From Sphacelaria rigidula (taxonomy: Eukaryota > Phaeophyceae > Sphacelariales), in contig CAXNAA020000166.1 in the NCBI GenBank assembly GCA_964200075.2, positions 1-25,422 on the forward strand: 25,422 nt of DNA, written 5' to 3'. Position numbers and translations under genes: made by a program. Every line of letters starts with the position of its first letter. Position 1 is the first letter of the stretch. This document shows, piece after piece, positions 1 through 9,597 of the stretch. The notes below the pieces were generated by a model. It made no database searches and was not told where the DNA came from. It saw only the letters and a list, made by a program, of their open reading frames with translations.

Positions 1-490
1 CCTACGATACCAGGGTATTTCGAGATTCCAATACCTACCGTACCCGCCCAGTCCGGTATTTTGAAATGTCATACCTACGATACCTACGATACCAGGGTAC
101 TTCGAGATTTCAGTACCTACCGTACCCGCCCAGTCCGGTATTATCGAAACTCATACCTACGATACCTACGATACCAGGGTACTTCGAGATTTCAGTACCT
201 ACCGTACCCGCCCAATCCGGTATTTTCAAAACTCATACCTACGATACCTACGATACCAGGGTATTTTGAGATTTCAATACCTACCGTACCCGCCCAGTCC
301 GGTATTTTGGAATGTCATACCCACGATACCTACGATACCAGGGTATTTCGAGATTTCAATACCTACCGTACCGCCCCAATCTGGTATTTTGAAATGTCGT
401 ATCTACGATACCTACGCAAAGCACGGTATAGGATACCCCGGTAAATACCGGGGGACGCTCGGTACGGTACCTCACCTACGGTGCCTGTGA
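1..490. repeat. 82-bp tandem repeat array A with end block
   Basis: The landmark CAGGGTA recurs at 11, 93, 175, 257 and 339, an exact 82-bp spacing over five units. Each unit contains one or two copies of the 9-mer TACCTACGA, then a GGTATTT box, a GATTTCA box and a CCGTACC(C)GCCC box. The array ends at about 410 and is followed by a distinct block (411-490) that holds a perfect palindrome at 436-453 (CCCCGGTA-AA-TACCGGGG) and several GGTACC sites. The period is not a multiple of three, so no conventional protein is encoded. The left end is cut by the window. Confidence 0.93.
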
Positions 491-599
491 AAACTTCGAC
501 TGCCCAGCTTGCACCCTGATCTGAAACGCTTCGCACTGCCAGATGACAGTTTTGAACTCGGTATAGAAGGTAAGGCAGGTACCCGGTACCGGTATTTGG

Positions 600-1165
600 G
601 ACATCTCATATCCTACAGATACGGACCCGATCCGGTATTTTCGAAACTCATACCTACGATACCTACGATACCACGGTATTTCGAGATTTCAACACCTACC
701 GTACTTGCCAACTCCGGTATTTTCGAAACTCATACCTACGATACCTGTGATACCAGGGTATTCCGAGATTTCAATACCTACCGTACCCGCCAAATCCGGC
801 ATTTTGAAATGTCATACACCTACGATACCTACGATACCAGGGTATTTCGAAATTTCAATACCTACCGCACCCGCCCAATCCGGTATTTTCAAAACTCATA
901 CCTACGATACCTACGATACCTACGATACCAGGGTATTTCGAAATTTCAATACCTACCGTACCCGCCCAATCCGGTATTTTGGAATGTCATACCCACGATA
1001 CCTACGATACCAGGGTATTTTGAGATTTCAATACCTACCGTACCGGCCCAATCTGGTATTTTGGAATGTCATACTCACGATACCTACGCAAAGCACGGTA
1101 TGGGATACCCCGGTAAATACCGGGGGTACGCTCGGTACGGTACCTCACCTCCGGTCCTGTGGAAA
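600..1165. repeat. 82-bp tandem repeat array B with the same end block
   Basis: This is a second array of the same repeat. The landmark lies at 672, 754, 838, 929 and 1011; the spacings are 82, 84, 91 and 82. The 91-bp unit carries one extra TACCTACGA 9-mer and the 84-bp unit has a 2-bp insertion. The array closes at 1083 with a near copy of the 411-490 block, including the same palindrome at 1108-1125. Arrays A and B are separated by about 110 bp of nonrepetitive sequence. Array plus end block therefore looks duplicated as a unit of about 672 bp. Confidence 0.92.
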
Positions 1166-2148
1166 GTACCTAGCCAGTAAAATACGTAAAAACATGGGCA
1201 CCGTACTGTGTGGTGCCAGCATTCGTTTTTTGACCAATCTGAGCGTCGAACGTGTACGCGAGGGTCAAGGAACCCTGGTGACAAGTATTGTAGTTTCGAC
1301 TCGCGGCTGCCTACAGACAGTAGCTCGACCACCACAACAAGGAGCGAGGAGGCTTTCGAAATGAGATTAGCTTGTCCGCGTGTGCACTTCTTCTTCCCAA
1401 CACTCTGTACTACGATCAACCACAAACAGATAACACTTTTATCGTACCTTCGCTGGAAACCAAACACCATCGATGTCCCTCTCCACCACATCGTCCACCC
1501 GCAGTCTTCTCTGTGGAGAACAACCGTCATCCCCCCCGAAATCCTGGCGGCTCTGCGTATGGCCCCGCTGGCCAGTCTTATCACCAAGCATTTCATCCGG
1601 ATCGCTGCTGCGACAGTTTGCACGCCACCGTCTTGTCGTTATTGAACTGTACAAACCCAAGAACAGCGCCCGGAATATATTGTTGCAATAGGCTGGTGAG
1701 GACACACAAGCACTGTTCTACTTTCTCCATGGCACGCTGACCTCGCAACGATGCTCTGTACTTTCCTACACGAGATCTAACGTCGCGAACGCCAGATGAC
1801 CTTGCATCCGCCTAGAAAAACATGCCTGCCCAACGGCACACAAAGCCACACGAAATCCACGTATATTTCACCTCCGTAGTTGATGGATGACTGATTATGG
1901 AGCAAGGGGGGGGCAGGATACAACCTCCCGGTCGTCCAACCCAGGTTCAAAACACCTGTGCCTTCCACGCTGGACGCGCAAAAGTCCTGTTTGGATATTC
2001 GAAAAAAACAATAGCAGCTCAGTTCACTAATGGAAAATGACTCACCTTCCGAAGCGTGTCCGGGTAGCGTCTGGAGTGTCGTTTGTGCTGTACTTTGCGG
2101 GTGCAGAAGAGCTTTACACCCGAGAGTCGCTTAGCAGTACAGTACAAC
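1166..2148. other. Region between the satellite and the first gene
   Basis: Overlapping reading frames of 60-180 codons occur on both strands between 1084 and 1740, but none shows a recognisable family or a clear start. One short minus-strand exon candidate is listed separately. From 1741 to about 2080 I see nothing beyond short random frames and a G-run near 1904. The last 60-70 bases before 2149 should contain the 5' untranslated region of the small membrane-protein gene; no clear TATA element was recognised. Confidence 0.4.
1448..1607 (-). CDS. Possible exon fragment with a Tudor-like motif
   Basis: On the minus strand an open segment of 53 codons is bordered by a CAG acceptor (1610-1608) and a GTACGA donor just after 1448. 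Its end reads RVDDVVERDIDGVWFPAK, resembling the first strands of Tudor/Agenet-type folds, which typically pair an acidic valine-rich strand with W-[FY]-P-[AG]-K. The preceding part is hydrophilic, rich in Asp, Gly, Gln and Arg. No partner exon was found towards lower coordinates, where the 82-bp satellite begins, so this could be a broken gene edge or chance. Two plus-strand frames overlap it and are also open. Low confidence. Confidence 0.2.
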
Positions 2149-2300
2149 ATGGTGGAGCTTAAGCCGCACCAGATTCCGGGGCACAGGTTTTATGTGGACA
2201 AGGCAACAGCGCCCGTGCACTGGCACAAGCTTCCCTTCCACAAACAGGCTATTTCGCACCTAACGCACAAGCCCTACTTACCCTTCTTGATGGGCGGAAT
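2149..2300 (+). CDS. Small single-pass membrane protein, exon 1
   Basis: ATG at 2149 sits in a good eukaryotic context (A at -3, G at +4). The exon encodes 50 residues plus two bases, beginning MVELKPHQIPGHRFY and ending KPYLPFLMGG. It is rich in His, Lys and Pro (HWHKLPFHK, HLTHKPY), with no obvious signal or transit peptide. It stops at a consensus donor, GTGAGT at 2301, in phase 2, matching exon 2 at 6025. The spliced product is 90 residues with one membrane helix across the junction. Size and layout recall accessory subunits of mitochondrial respiratory complexes or ATP synthase; that is inference and no family was recognised. In-frame open sequence extends up to 2083, so a longer N terminus or upstream exon is not excluded. 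Confidence 0.68.
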
Positions 2301-2609
2301 GTGAGTTGTGTCAAGTCACTTGGAGCCGGGAAAAGGCACACATCCTTTGCAGGGTGATAAAGAGAAGGGTGGTGCCTGCAGCAATCGCAATCGTTGCGAT
2401 ACTTATGTTCGTCTCGTGATGGTGATTTTTACCCCTATTTTCTCAACCCCTGTGCTGCGTTGCTTGCGTGTAGCAGAGCAGACTGCAAACTTTACCGTTG
2501 CTGGTCCTTGCTGTTGCCGAGCAGCGCAATAGAACGCAGACGTGTAATTCTTATTTACTCTTCACTCACCTGGCTTGTCGATGTGTTCGTCGAGAATCGG
2601 ATGGCCGCG

Positions 2610-4151
2610 TTAGATCATGAGTAGTAGTGCCGTGCCCTCAGCTGTGCTCCCCTCATTCAGAGCCTCCCCGTAAAATAAGTCTTGCGAAGCATGCATTATG
2701 TACGCTGCGACTTGAACACAACCGTTCTGTTGTTCAGTACCATCTAGTCCACTGATGGAGAAAAGAGGGAAGATGTATCCGCAGGCGCTCAGTTCTTGGC
2801 ATATGCTCGTACACACGTTGCGCACTTCACGTGAGCACATTGGTCAATCTGCTCATGCTAGGTGCAGAGCAAATCGACTGTCACCGGACACAAACAAGTG
2901 ACGCTTTGCTGTCTGCACTATGTGGAACATTTACCGGCGTTGTTGTTCCCAACCCCTATACCTGTCGGTCATTTCTCCGGGATCAATTCAGCAAAATACC
3001 ATTCGCGTGTGATGCATTTGTATTCTTCGCGTGTGCATCATGTCGGGTCCCTCCACTACCGCACACAGGACAGACAATACAACAACAGCCAGTGCAGCAC
3101 TGTCCATCATGGTATGACGCCAATCGACTAATGATTTGACGTACCACCTGACATGGTGCTTGTTTTTCTGTCTCGTAAGGTACACAGATGCTACATAGAT
3201 AGTTCATGAGTTTGTGACCCTGAATTTGTCCACATCCTTGCAAGATGTATCTCGCTAGACTCGTGTCAAACCCCGTCCACGGGCAGTACAGAGAATCAGC
3301 GATGTACAGGGAGAAAATCGTGCATAAGTCACTATGCCATACTCCAACCCATCTTCGATCCATTCCGTGAGATGTTCTCCGCGGCTCAGTGCCTCATCCC
3401 AGGTTTCTTCACCTCGATGCATGAACGTGCCATCCACAGTTTGATCCACGACGGCGGCGCATCCAGGACCCTATCGCTGTGATCGTGAGCGTCACTTTTT
3501 CCTTCGTTCAATTACTCCGTATATATTTTTCATTTATTCCCCACGCGAAGACGTTCGACCCCTGGGGCTGACTGCTTTTTGTGTCCACATACAAGCTACT
3601 CACTGTTTCAACGGTGGGCTTGTCCCTCTACCGGTTTGCTCGTCTGACGAGTAGTCGTTAAACTCTTGCAGCCTAGGTTTCGGAGACCACCACCACTCCT
3701 TACACCTGCTGTACCAGTACGGTAGTTATCATACATGATTTTACCCGACAAGGACCGCCCCGACGATCGTCCGCAGGAAGGAGCACGGTGATACCTCCGT
3801 TCATATCGACAAAGTAGCTCATACAGTGCCCCACCTTTGCGTATACACGACATACAAACATGTTTGACATCCATGCACGAGCGGAAGCCCCCTGACATGC
3901 CTGTCAAAAGCACCCCACGCAGTTGTACATGACCCACCCGGCGTCTTCCTTGCTGTTCTGAAAGACGTGAAGTTTTTTTCGTCGCTGTTTTGTACGACGT
4001 TGCAGGGTACTCGGGGTTTCGACACCCGAAAAATCCCTGCCCCGTACCCTACCTTACCCGGCTGTCGATTCATCATCTTTGGAACAATGCCTTCCTGGCG
4101 GGTTACCCCGGAGTCAATGGCGAACGGCGTGGCAGCCACGGATCTGCACAT
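2610..4151 (-). pseudogene. Coding-like broken frames on the minus strand, unidentified
   Basis: Several minus-strand open segments follow one another: 4151-3819 (110 codons), 3937-3608 (109), 3449-3255 (64), 3363-2983 (126, Cys-rich near its end with CSIC and CPVCGSGG) and 2840-2610 (76). Neighbouring segments overlap but lie in different frames, as in a gene with frameshifts and stops. Their products have protein-like composition, but no family was recognised. The SINE-like remnant abuts the upstream end. Chance open frames of this length do occur at this base composition, so the decayed-gene reading is tentative. Confidence 0.2.
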
Positions 4152-4171
4152 TTACATGTGTAAACTCACTG

Positions 4172-4378
4172 TTTTTTATTTTTCCTCACACTTTGAACCC
4201 CTTCCCTTCCTCGGGATGAGTCCGTTGTCTCAAGGGATCAGCCCATCGCACTCCCGGTCAGCCCCGCCCTAGTCATCAGCCTATAGACCGCGAATCCNNN
4301 NNNNNNNCTACTTTGTTTGCTCACGTTCTCACGCTTTCCACGGTGGAAATCATACATGACGAAGAAAAAAACCAACGC
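4172..4378 (-). mobile_element. SINE-like element remnant, copy 1 (head missing)
   Basis: This segment matches the element at 24487-24733 in the same orientation. Shared blocks include the A-rich tail (T-rich at 4172-4183 on the plus strand), GAACCCCTTCCCTTC, TCGGGA-GAGTCCG, CAAGGGATCA, TTTGTTTGCTCACG versus TTTGTTTACTTGCG, and GAAGAAAAAA-CCAACGC. Relative to copy 2 it lacks a stretch in the middle, where an N gap also falls, and lacks the tRNA-like head: similarity stops just after CCAACGC near 4378. It lies in the intron of the small membrane-protein gene. Target-site duplications were not recognised. Confidence 0.6.
4298..4307. other. Assembly gap (10 N)
   Basis: A run of ten Ns inside the SINE-like remnant. 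The true gap length is unknown; comparison with copy 2 suggests that a few tens of bases of the element may be missing here. Confidence 0.99.
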
Positions 4379-4497
4379 GACGGTACGTTGGGAGTCCAGG
4401 CTCATACAGACGAGTGTACACACTTGGGAAGCACAGAATCCTGTTGAAGGGTGACACGTGTTTTCGCATAGGCCGAAATATATGCTAGGTCCTCCTC

Positions 4498-5404
4498 ATG
4501 GGTGCTGTTCACTCAACTTTTGTCAACCAGGCTCATATGCCACGAGCGGCCATCCAATTTTACGTCTCATTCACCAGAGAAACATACTTTTAATGGATAC
4601 TTTCAAACGATAGCGTATCACCCATGATTTGTTTTTGATACCACTCCGCAGGAAGCTGCGAAATCCCGAGGTGCAATCAAACTTGCTCATGCAGATTTCA
4701 CCTCGTTCACCTTCGCCCCGAACAACGTTCTCGGCGGAACTCGAATGTCCACTTTTTTGTCCCTTGCGCCGGTGCTTTTTTATTTTTGTCCCCCCCCCTC
4801 CGACCCCCACTTCCCGGAACGAGTGCGTGATAATCACCCGTTGTTTTCCCGTCGACTTTCTTCGGATTTCTATTTTTTACTCTCTCTCACGCATTTAAAG
4901 ACGGAAACCGGATGGCAAATATGTTCTCTCACGATTTGAATCCACGTAATCCTTCAAGCCGGGCGTTGAATTATCACCTCTCGAGTCGCGGCGATTGTGC
5001 TTTGTACTTGGTATCGAGCATTGGAGCAGCACTGGTGCAGTCCTTCGATTGTAATCGATTTTCTCTCCCTAAATCTCGGAATGTGCAAGAGAATAGCGTC
5101 TCGCTGCACGTGCTTTGAAAAGCATATCGAGTTTTGCGGGCTGTCTCCTGTATGTGTAGTTCTTAAGGTTGAACCTTTCGGAGCCGTTGATGAAAAAATG
5201 ATGATTTGTAATTAACGTTCTATTGGGCAAGATATGGCTGTTTTTTCTGCATTTGTTGATTGTGCAGTACCGAAACGGTGGGCCACTCTTGACTTCAAGT
5301 TTAATGTGACAGATTCGTGCACCGAAGTCGAAGTGACGTTTTCTGTTGACGGAAGTTCGTATATTGCAGTTTTCACTGTTTGTCGCGAGTTCCAAAAATA
5401 TTGA
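4498..5404 (+). pseudogene. Coding-like broken frames on the plus strand, unidentified
   Basis: Successive plus-strand segments read like protein but change frame or meet stops. They are 4498-4590 (begins MGAVHSTFVNQAHMPR), 4628-4750 (FDTTPQEAAKSRGAIKLAH, then FTSFTFAPNNVLGG), about 4896-5115 (NRMANMFSHDLNPRN, then CALYLVSSIGAALVQ), and 5120-5402 with an in-frame TAA at 5213 (RWATLDFKFNVTDS, then EVTFSVDGSSYIAVF). The composition, low in Cys and Trp and with alternating hydrophobic residues, is unlike most noncoding frames here. The family is unknown. An old insertion, for example of viral or transposon origin, is possible but unsupported by any recognised domain. A minus-strand frame (5431-5069, 120 codons) overlaps it and is an alternative reading. 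Confidence 0.25.
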
Positions 5405-6024
5405 GGTTTGTCTCGTATTTATGTACCCCATCCAGGTATGAGTTCGGTGTTGATTTCGATAAAATGCTATGTTCCTCGTTCATACAGAACGTGATTCTCT
5501 GCCAAGTACAGATGGAAGTGTACGATTAGGATGCAGTGAAATAATCGTTTTGTTTTCTCTCACAAGATGACACATCATGGCGGGGGCGTGGCTCGTCTTT
5601 TGAGTAATGTTCATTGAATCCCATCGTATCTACCAATGTATCCTCTGTCGTTCGTATAAACTCGGACGCAGATTCAATGCTCCCACATCCTGGGCTCATA
5701 ATCATGACATGATGTACCCTCCCTCCACGATGTGCCACCTCCTCGTTGTGTTACTTCGCCTCCGCCCCACGTATACCCACCGTCCAGTCTCGTCTCACGA
5801 TGTAGCGATGACGTCGGTTGTGACGCTTTTTTATGGACTGTATAGAGTATATAATTAGGCATCTATGTATGGATGACTGTTATCTGCCCCCTTCTTATTC
5901 GTGACTTCATTTGTTCTCGATAGATGGACATGTGTCGATACTTGAACTTCGCTGAGTCCTTCATTCTCCTGTTCCTGCCTCCTTGTTTTCGATTTCCCGC
6001 GCTGCTTTCCTCCCTGTTTTCCAG

Positions 6025-6145
6025 TGTCGCCACTCTCGTGGTGGGCACCATTATTCCGGCTATGTCGCTTACAAAGGAGGACAAGGAGGCGTCGGTATAC
6101 GGCCAGATGAGGGCCCGGACCTACCAGTTCCCCGAAGACCACTAA
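6025..6145 (+). CDS. Small single-pass membrane protein, exon 2 (C terminus)
   Basis: The exon begins after the TTTTCCAG acceptor. Its first base completes the phase-2 codon from exon 1 (AT|T, Ile), and it then encodes 39 residues to TAA at 6143-6145. Across the junction the protein reads PFLMGGI then VATLVVGTIIPAM, a continuous hydrophobic segment of about 20 residues that makes one membrane helix only when the exons are joined. The tail is charged and polar: SLTKEDKEASVYGQMR and ending TYQFPEDH. The continuity of the helix is the best evidence for the splice. The exon lies within a longer open frame that starts at 5924, but the upstream part is pyrimidine-rich intron. Function unknown. Confidence 0.7.
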
Positions 6146-6640
6146 AGCCATCGTATATTCGGCTGCACCTTGGGGGGGGGGTGGAATAGGGGAAATAGGA
6201 ACATGTACGGCTATTCTGAGAAGAGTGCGTTGGACATGGATGTGAGACGCGTGCGGCTGCTCTGAGAAGAGCAAGTCCCGACACATGGTTGACCTCGAGG
6301 GAAGAAATGGGTCAGGGCGGGGGGGGGAAGTTGCTTCCGCAACCGTACAGTGGTATACTGTAGTCATGTCTCCGGTTGATTTCGATGGAAGAGTTGAGAC
6401 GTGCGTTGAGACGTACGCAGTTATGGGCATCGCTTCAGTGTATCCATGCTGTACGTTCGGGAATGGGCACTGCTGGGGTTGAAGGAAATAGGGGTGGTCG
6501 ATCGCGAAAGGAGGGAAATGTAGGCAGTCAGTTGGCTATGTCTGCCAAGAGATGACCCAAGTGCAGCCAGGTTTCATTCCGAAAAGATGCGTTAGAAGAA
6601 GTCACCCTAGGTTTTTTGGGGGGGGTGAGCCTGGGTGAGC
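6146..6640. other. Noncoding stretch downstream of the small gene
   Basis: This contains the likely 3' untranslated region of the membrane-protein gene, short G-runs (6172-6181, 6319-6327, 6618-6625) and one plus-strand frame of 65 codons (6285-6482) without a recognisable product. No canonical AATAAA was identified close to the stop codon. Confidence 0.4.
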
Positions 6641-8218
6641 GATCACTTCCCCACTTTTATCAACAATTTATGTGCACAATGGTTCACGCTTGAGTACGTG
6701 GAGTGCCGCATGTTTGAACGCTTCGTGTTTGACAATGCAGATGTCCACATGAGCAATTATGACTGCAGTGTCAAGAGTGACACAGCGTCTCTAATTGTCC
6801 TCTTCAACTTTGGCTCGGATACTCGAGTACATCGCGAGCGGGTTGATGATGGTGTTGTCGTTTGTCGGGTTGCGCAGATCGTGTGCCCGCCAAGTTTTGT
6901 GGGGATAACTTGAATACTGCAACGAGGGATGGCAACAGTCACGGACAGTACTACTCCGTACTATTCTAGTACATTGAACAGTCGAATTTGTGTGCATCCA
7001 ACCACACGTGCACTTTCATCTCTGCATGATTATAGTCGTGATCTGCTTCCTGAATCGAACGTCTATCGTGTCTGCTCATGAGACCAATCCTACCGTAGTC
7101 AGTTCCCCTACCTCCCCCTTTTTTGGTGCTGGTCTGTTCTCTGTTTCGCCGAAAAGAAATACGGTAGTGGATGGAGTGCACTGTTGTGGAATACCATCAC
7201 CATCACAGCGTGTGTACGCGGGCGACTCCCACGTACGTCGCGAACTTTTTCGCCTGATGTCCAACGCTGAGCATCTCGTCCTGATGTGCACACACATCAG
7301 TTAGAGTGCAGCGAGTATGTGTGGCGAATGTCCTGCCTGCTGCATATCGGACTTGTCCTCTTGAAGCCTGCTCAGAAAATGCCCGCATGGTTGCAGTCAC
7401 TTCTGTAAACCGTTGTTTTGTCACATGGGTACATACCACACAGATGGTAATGGGCGGCGAACCGAACCCAACACCGAGGAAAACAAATGCCACTGATGAC
7501 TGCTGCATTCTGGTGTATAATGAGTGATCGGTTTTCAGGTCAACAATCACTCGAAAAATCATTTAGCTTACGCTCGACAACCGTTTGTCTTGTATCATGG
7601 TTCATCAAGGAGTGGTGTGCTTAGCACTCCGCTGAAGGATGCCGTCATTTATGTCAAGCAGGCCGAGGCTACGTATGGGTCCTTCATCTTTCGAACGAAC
7701 ACATTATACCGACAATGAACAGATGATTACCCCACTCTGTCGGCCTTGGGGCTGATCCATTCATAATCGAAGTAAACAGCATAAACACGTTTCAGTCATC
7801 ATGACCGACATGCAGATCGTGACGTGTATCAACACACGCTCGGGGGCCCCTTTGTCAACACGAATGAGAGCATACATTCAGCGGAGTCGTTCACTGACGA
7901 ACTGTAGCTATAGCCTTTACCGATGAACTCAACGGTATAAAATCGGTGTTGGTGGAGATGGATACTGCTGTTGCGTTGTACCTGCCTCCGTAAATACTGC
8001 ACACGAAGGAACCCACGAGGACAGACATGAAAGGGGTAAAGAGTATAGTATGAAAAAAAGAGACAAGCCATGGTCATAAACAACGACACAAGACAACAGT
8101 ATTTCATGTGTTCTGACATCACGTTTGTCAGGTTCTTCAGTATCGAAATAGTGCAACGCCAAGCGAAACACAACAAATGTACCAACCGGAACACTATTGA
8201 TAGCTACCCTGAGTGGTA
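6641..8218 (+). pseudogene. Decayed coding-like region, unidentified
   Basis: Protein-like plus-strand frames follow one another with little spacing. They are 6641-6913 (contains FERFVFDNADVHMSNY), 6929-7081 in the same frame beyond one stop (begins MATVTDSTTPYYSS), 6990-7304 (contains HETNPTVVSSPTSPFFGAG), 7306-7527 (contains VLPAAYRTCPLEACSENAR), 7524-7718 (contains QPFVLYHGSSRSGVLSTP), a short piece near 7916-7988 (AFTDELNGIKSVLVEMD) and one ending at 8218 (contains YFMCSDITFVRFFSIEIV). Frame changes and stops at each border suggest an old disabled gene or element. No domain was recognised. A minus-strand frame (8194-7829, 121 codons) competes in the last part. Tentative. Confidence 0.25.
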
Positions 8219-8430
8219 AACTCCCGGTGAATGCTCAACAGTCGTCAGTAAGTGGCTGTTCACAGAGCAGACAACATCACGGAAAACATGCTAAATTTTG
8301 TTTACAGAAATATCCCTCTAATTCCATTAATGCTGGGACATTTCACAGCGTAGATTTTTTGTGAAATCGAAAATCAGCATTTTGTATCGAAAACCAAAGT
8401 ACAAGGTCAGTACGGTCAGGTATATGAACG

Positions 8431-8464
8431 CCTGAGGAGCTGCCGGCTGATACCTCAGGCAGCT
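8431..8464. repeat. Interleaved inverted repeats
   Basis: CCTGAGG (8431) and AGCTGCC (8438) are followed by their reverse complements CCTCAGG (8453) and GGCAGCT (8458). The order A-B-A'-B' is interleaved rather than nested, so as RNA it could form either hairpin or a pseudoknot-like fold, but not one simple stem. Confidence 0.6.
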
Positions 8465-8875
8465 CACGGAGTATGGAAGTACGGAACCTAAGATACGGCA
8501 CTGCAGGTACTCGCACAGCTCTCAAGGTGATGATCTTGTCGCTCCCAGGAGTCTTGGTTGGAAGCAAATCGAGGTAGAAATTCGGAGGAAAAAACACGGC
8601 AAAACAACTCTCCTGTGATTTTTCAAAGGTTTTGGGGCAAAAACTGAATTTGTGAAAAAACGTAGTGCGTGATTTTATGGACGCGGGGCATTCTGCGTCC
8701 TACATCGTACATGGCGAACCTTGGGAGCAGGTAGCACAGGCTGCTGATGAGCTGAGGGTAGCTTGGTGTGTGTGTGGGTTAAAGTGAGAGGGTTGGTGCT
8801 AGGTAACGTTTCTTGGGTCACGGCTTTGATCTAGAGCTCTACTCCGCTGTAACACGTGGTGGCTCTTTTTTTGTT

Positions 8876-8910
8876 TACAGTACAGTACAGTACAGTACAC
8901 TACAGTACAG
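8876..8910. repeat. TACAG microsatellite
   Basis: Seven consecutive 5-mers TACAG, with one variant unit (TACAC at 8896). Related GTACAGTAC-type words recur around 9259-9280. Confidence 0.9.
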
Positions 8911-9597
8911 ACTGAAGAATCGCGCTCAATTTGCTGTTGCCTGTGTGACAGGTGACGGTACGTTTTTGTCGTTGTTTTCTTGTCTCGCCCAGTCATGTGA
9001 CTCGGTTACTCGTACCTATTCGCTTTTCCATGTTTTTCCTTATCGCCATCTGTCGTCCGGCACACAAGCATGCGTCTGTCGTATTAATGTCTTGACTGTT
9101 TCATGTCGATATCGCAGAGCGTTGTTTGCCGCAACCATCTGTCTGTTCGTATGTACTTATTTACACCAGCGTAGTCTTGTTCACCGACGGCATCATCAAA
9201 GATTTTCTAACCTTTTTAAAAAAACGGCGCAAAGCAGGCGGCAACCAGAGAGAACTCAAGTACAGTACGGTACAGTCCAGTATCCCTTGGCACACAGACG
9301 CACATGGAAGTGGTTTATGAGGACTGATTTGTGAACTATGCAGTACATGTGCAACATGTCTGGGCACGAGTTCCCCGTCGCGTAGTTGTCAAACCAGCCT
9401 TCTTGTCGAGCTCGATAAAATCATCGTCTCGGCGAAGCTAACATGTTACTTCATCCGTGTTCCTTCCATAGGAGCCAGAAGGAGTTTTCTCCGACTGTAG
9501 AACGAGAAGCGACGCCATTGGACTTGCTCAGCTCGTGGGCGATCGCAACGCAAGCGGTTGTTTGGAGAAAGTTGTGCCACAGTAGAATCATAATCAT

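Larger units (their letters stand above)
2301..6024 (+). other. Long intron of the small membrane-protein gene
   Basis: The intron is 3,724 bp with donor GTGAGT at 2301 and a strong acceptor at 6024 preceded by the pyrimidine tract TTTCCTCCCTGTTTTCCAG. It contains minus-strand frames (2610-4151), a SINE-like remnant with an N gap (4172-4378), and coding-like plus-strand frames (4498-5404). The stretch 5405-6024 holds a minus-strand frame of 70 codons (5526-5738) and little else I can interpret. Additional exons of the host gene inside the intron were not seen and are not needed for frame continuity. Confidence 0.6.
8219..9597. other. Intergenic region upstream of the large gene
   Basis: Apart from an inverted-repeat cluster (8431-8464) and a TACAG microsatellite (8876-8910), I see no supported gene. 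A 173-codon plus frame (8813-9334) is open but has noncoding-like composition and runs through the microsatellite. The 9440-9597 part presumably holds 5' untranslated sequence or a promoter of the large gene; a pyrimidine-rich CCATAG acceptor-like site at about 9472 could mark a 5' UTR intron. Confidence 0.4.

Noticed and set aside
1-1165. CRISPR-like regularly spaced repeats
   Set aside because: The whole 82-bp unit is repeated without unique spacers, and the window has eukaryotic spliced genes; it is a tandem satellite.
1084-1623. Minus-strand open frame of 179 codons
   Set aside because: It overlaps the satellite end block, and its composition is that of a noncoding frame; no domain or splice support.
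5855-6430. Minus-strand open frame of 191 codons
   Set aside because: It is antisense to exon 2 of the membrane-protein gene and has noncoding-like composition.
8813-9334. Plus-strand open frame of 173 codons
   Set aside because: It runs through the TACAG microsatellite and is rich in Cys, Arg, Ser and His, as in random translation; no splice sites of note.
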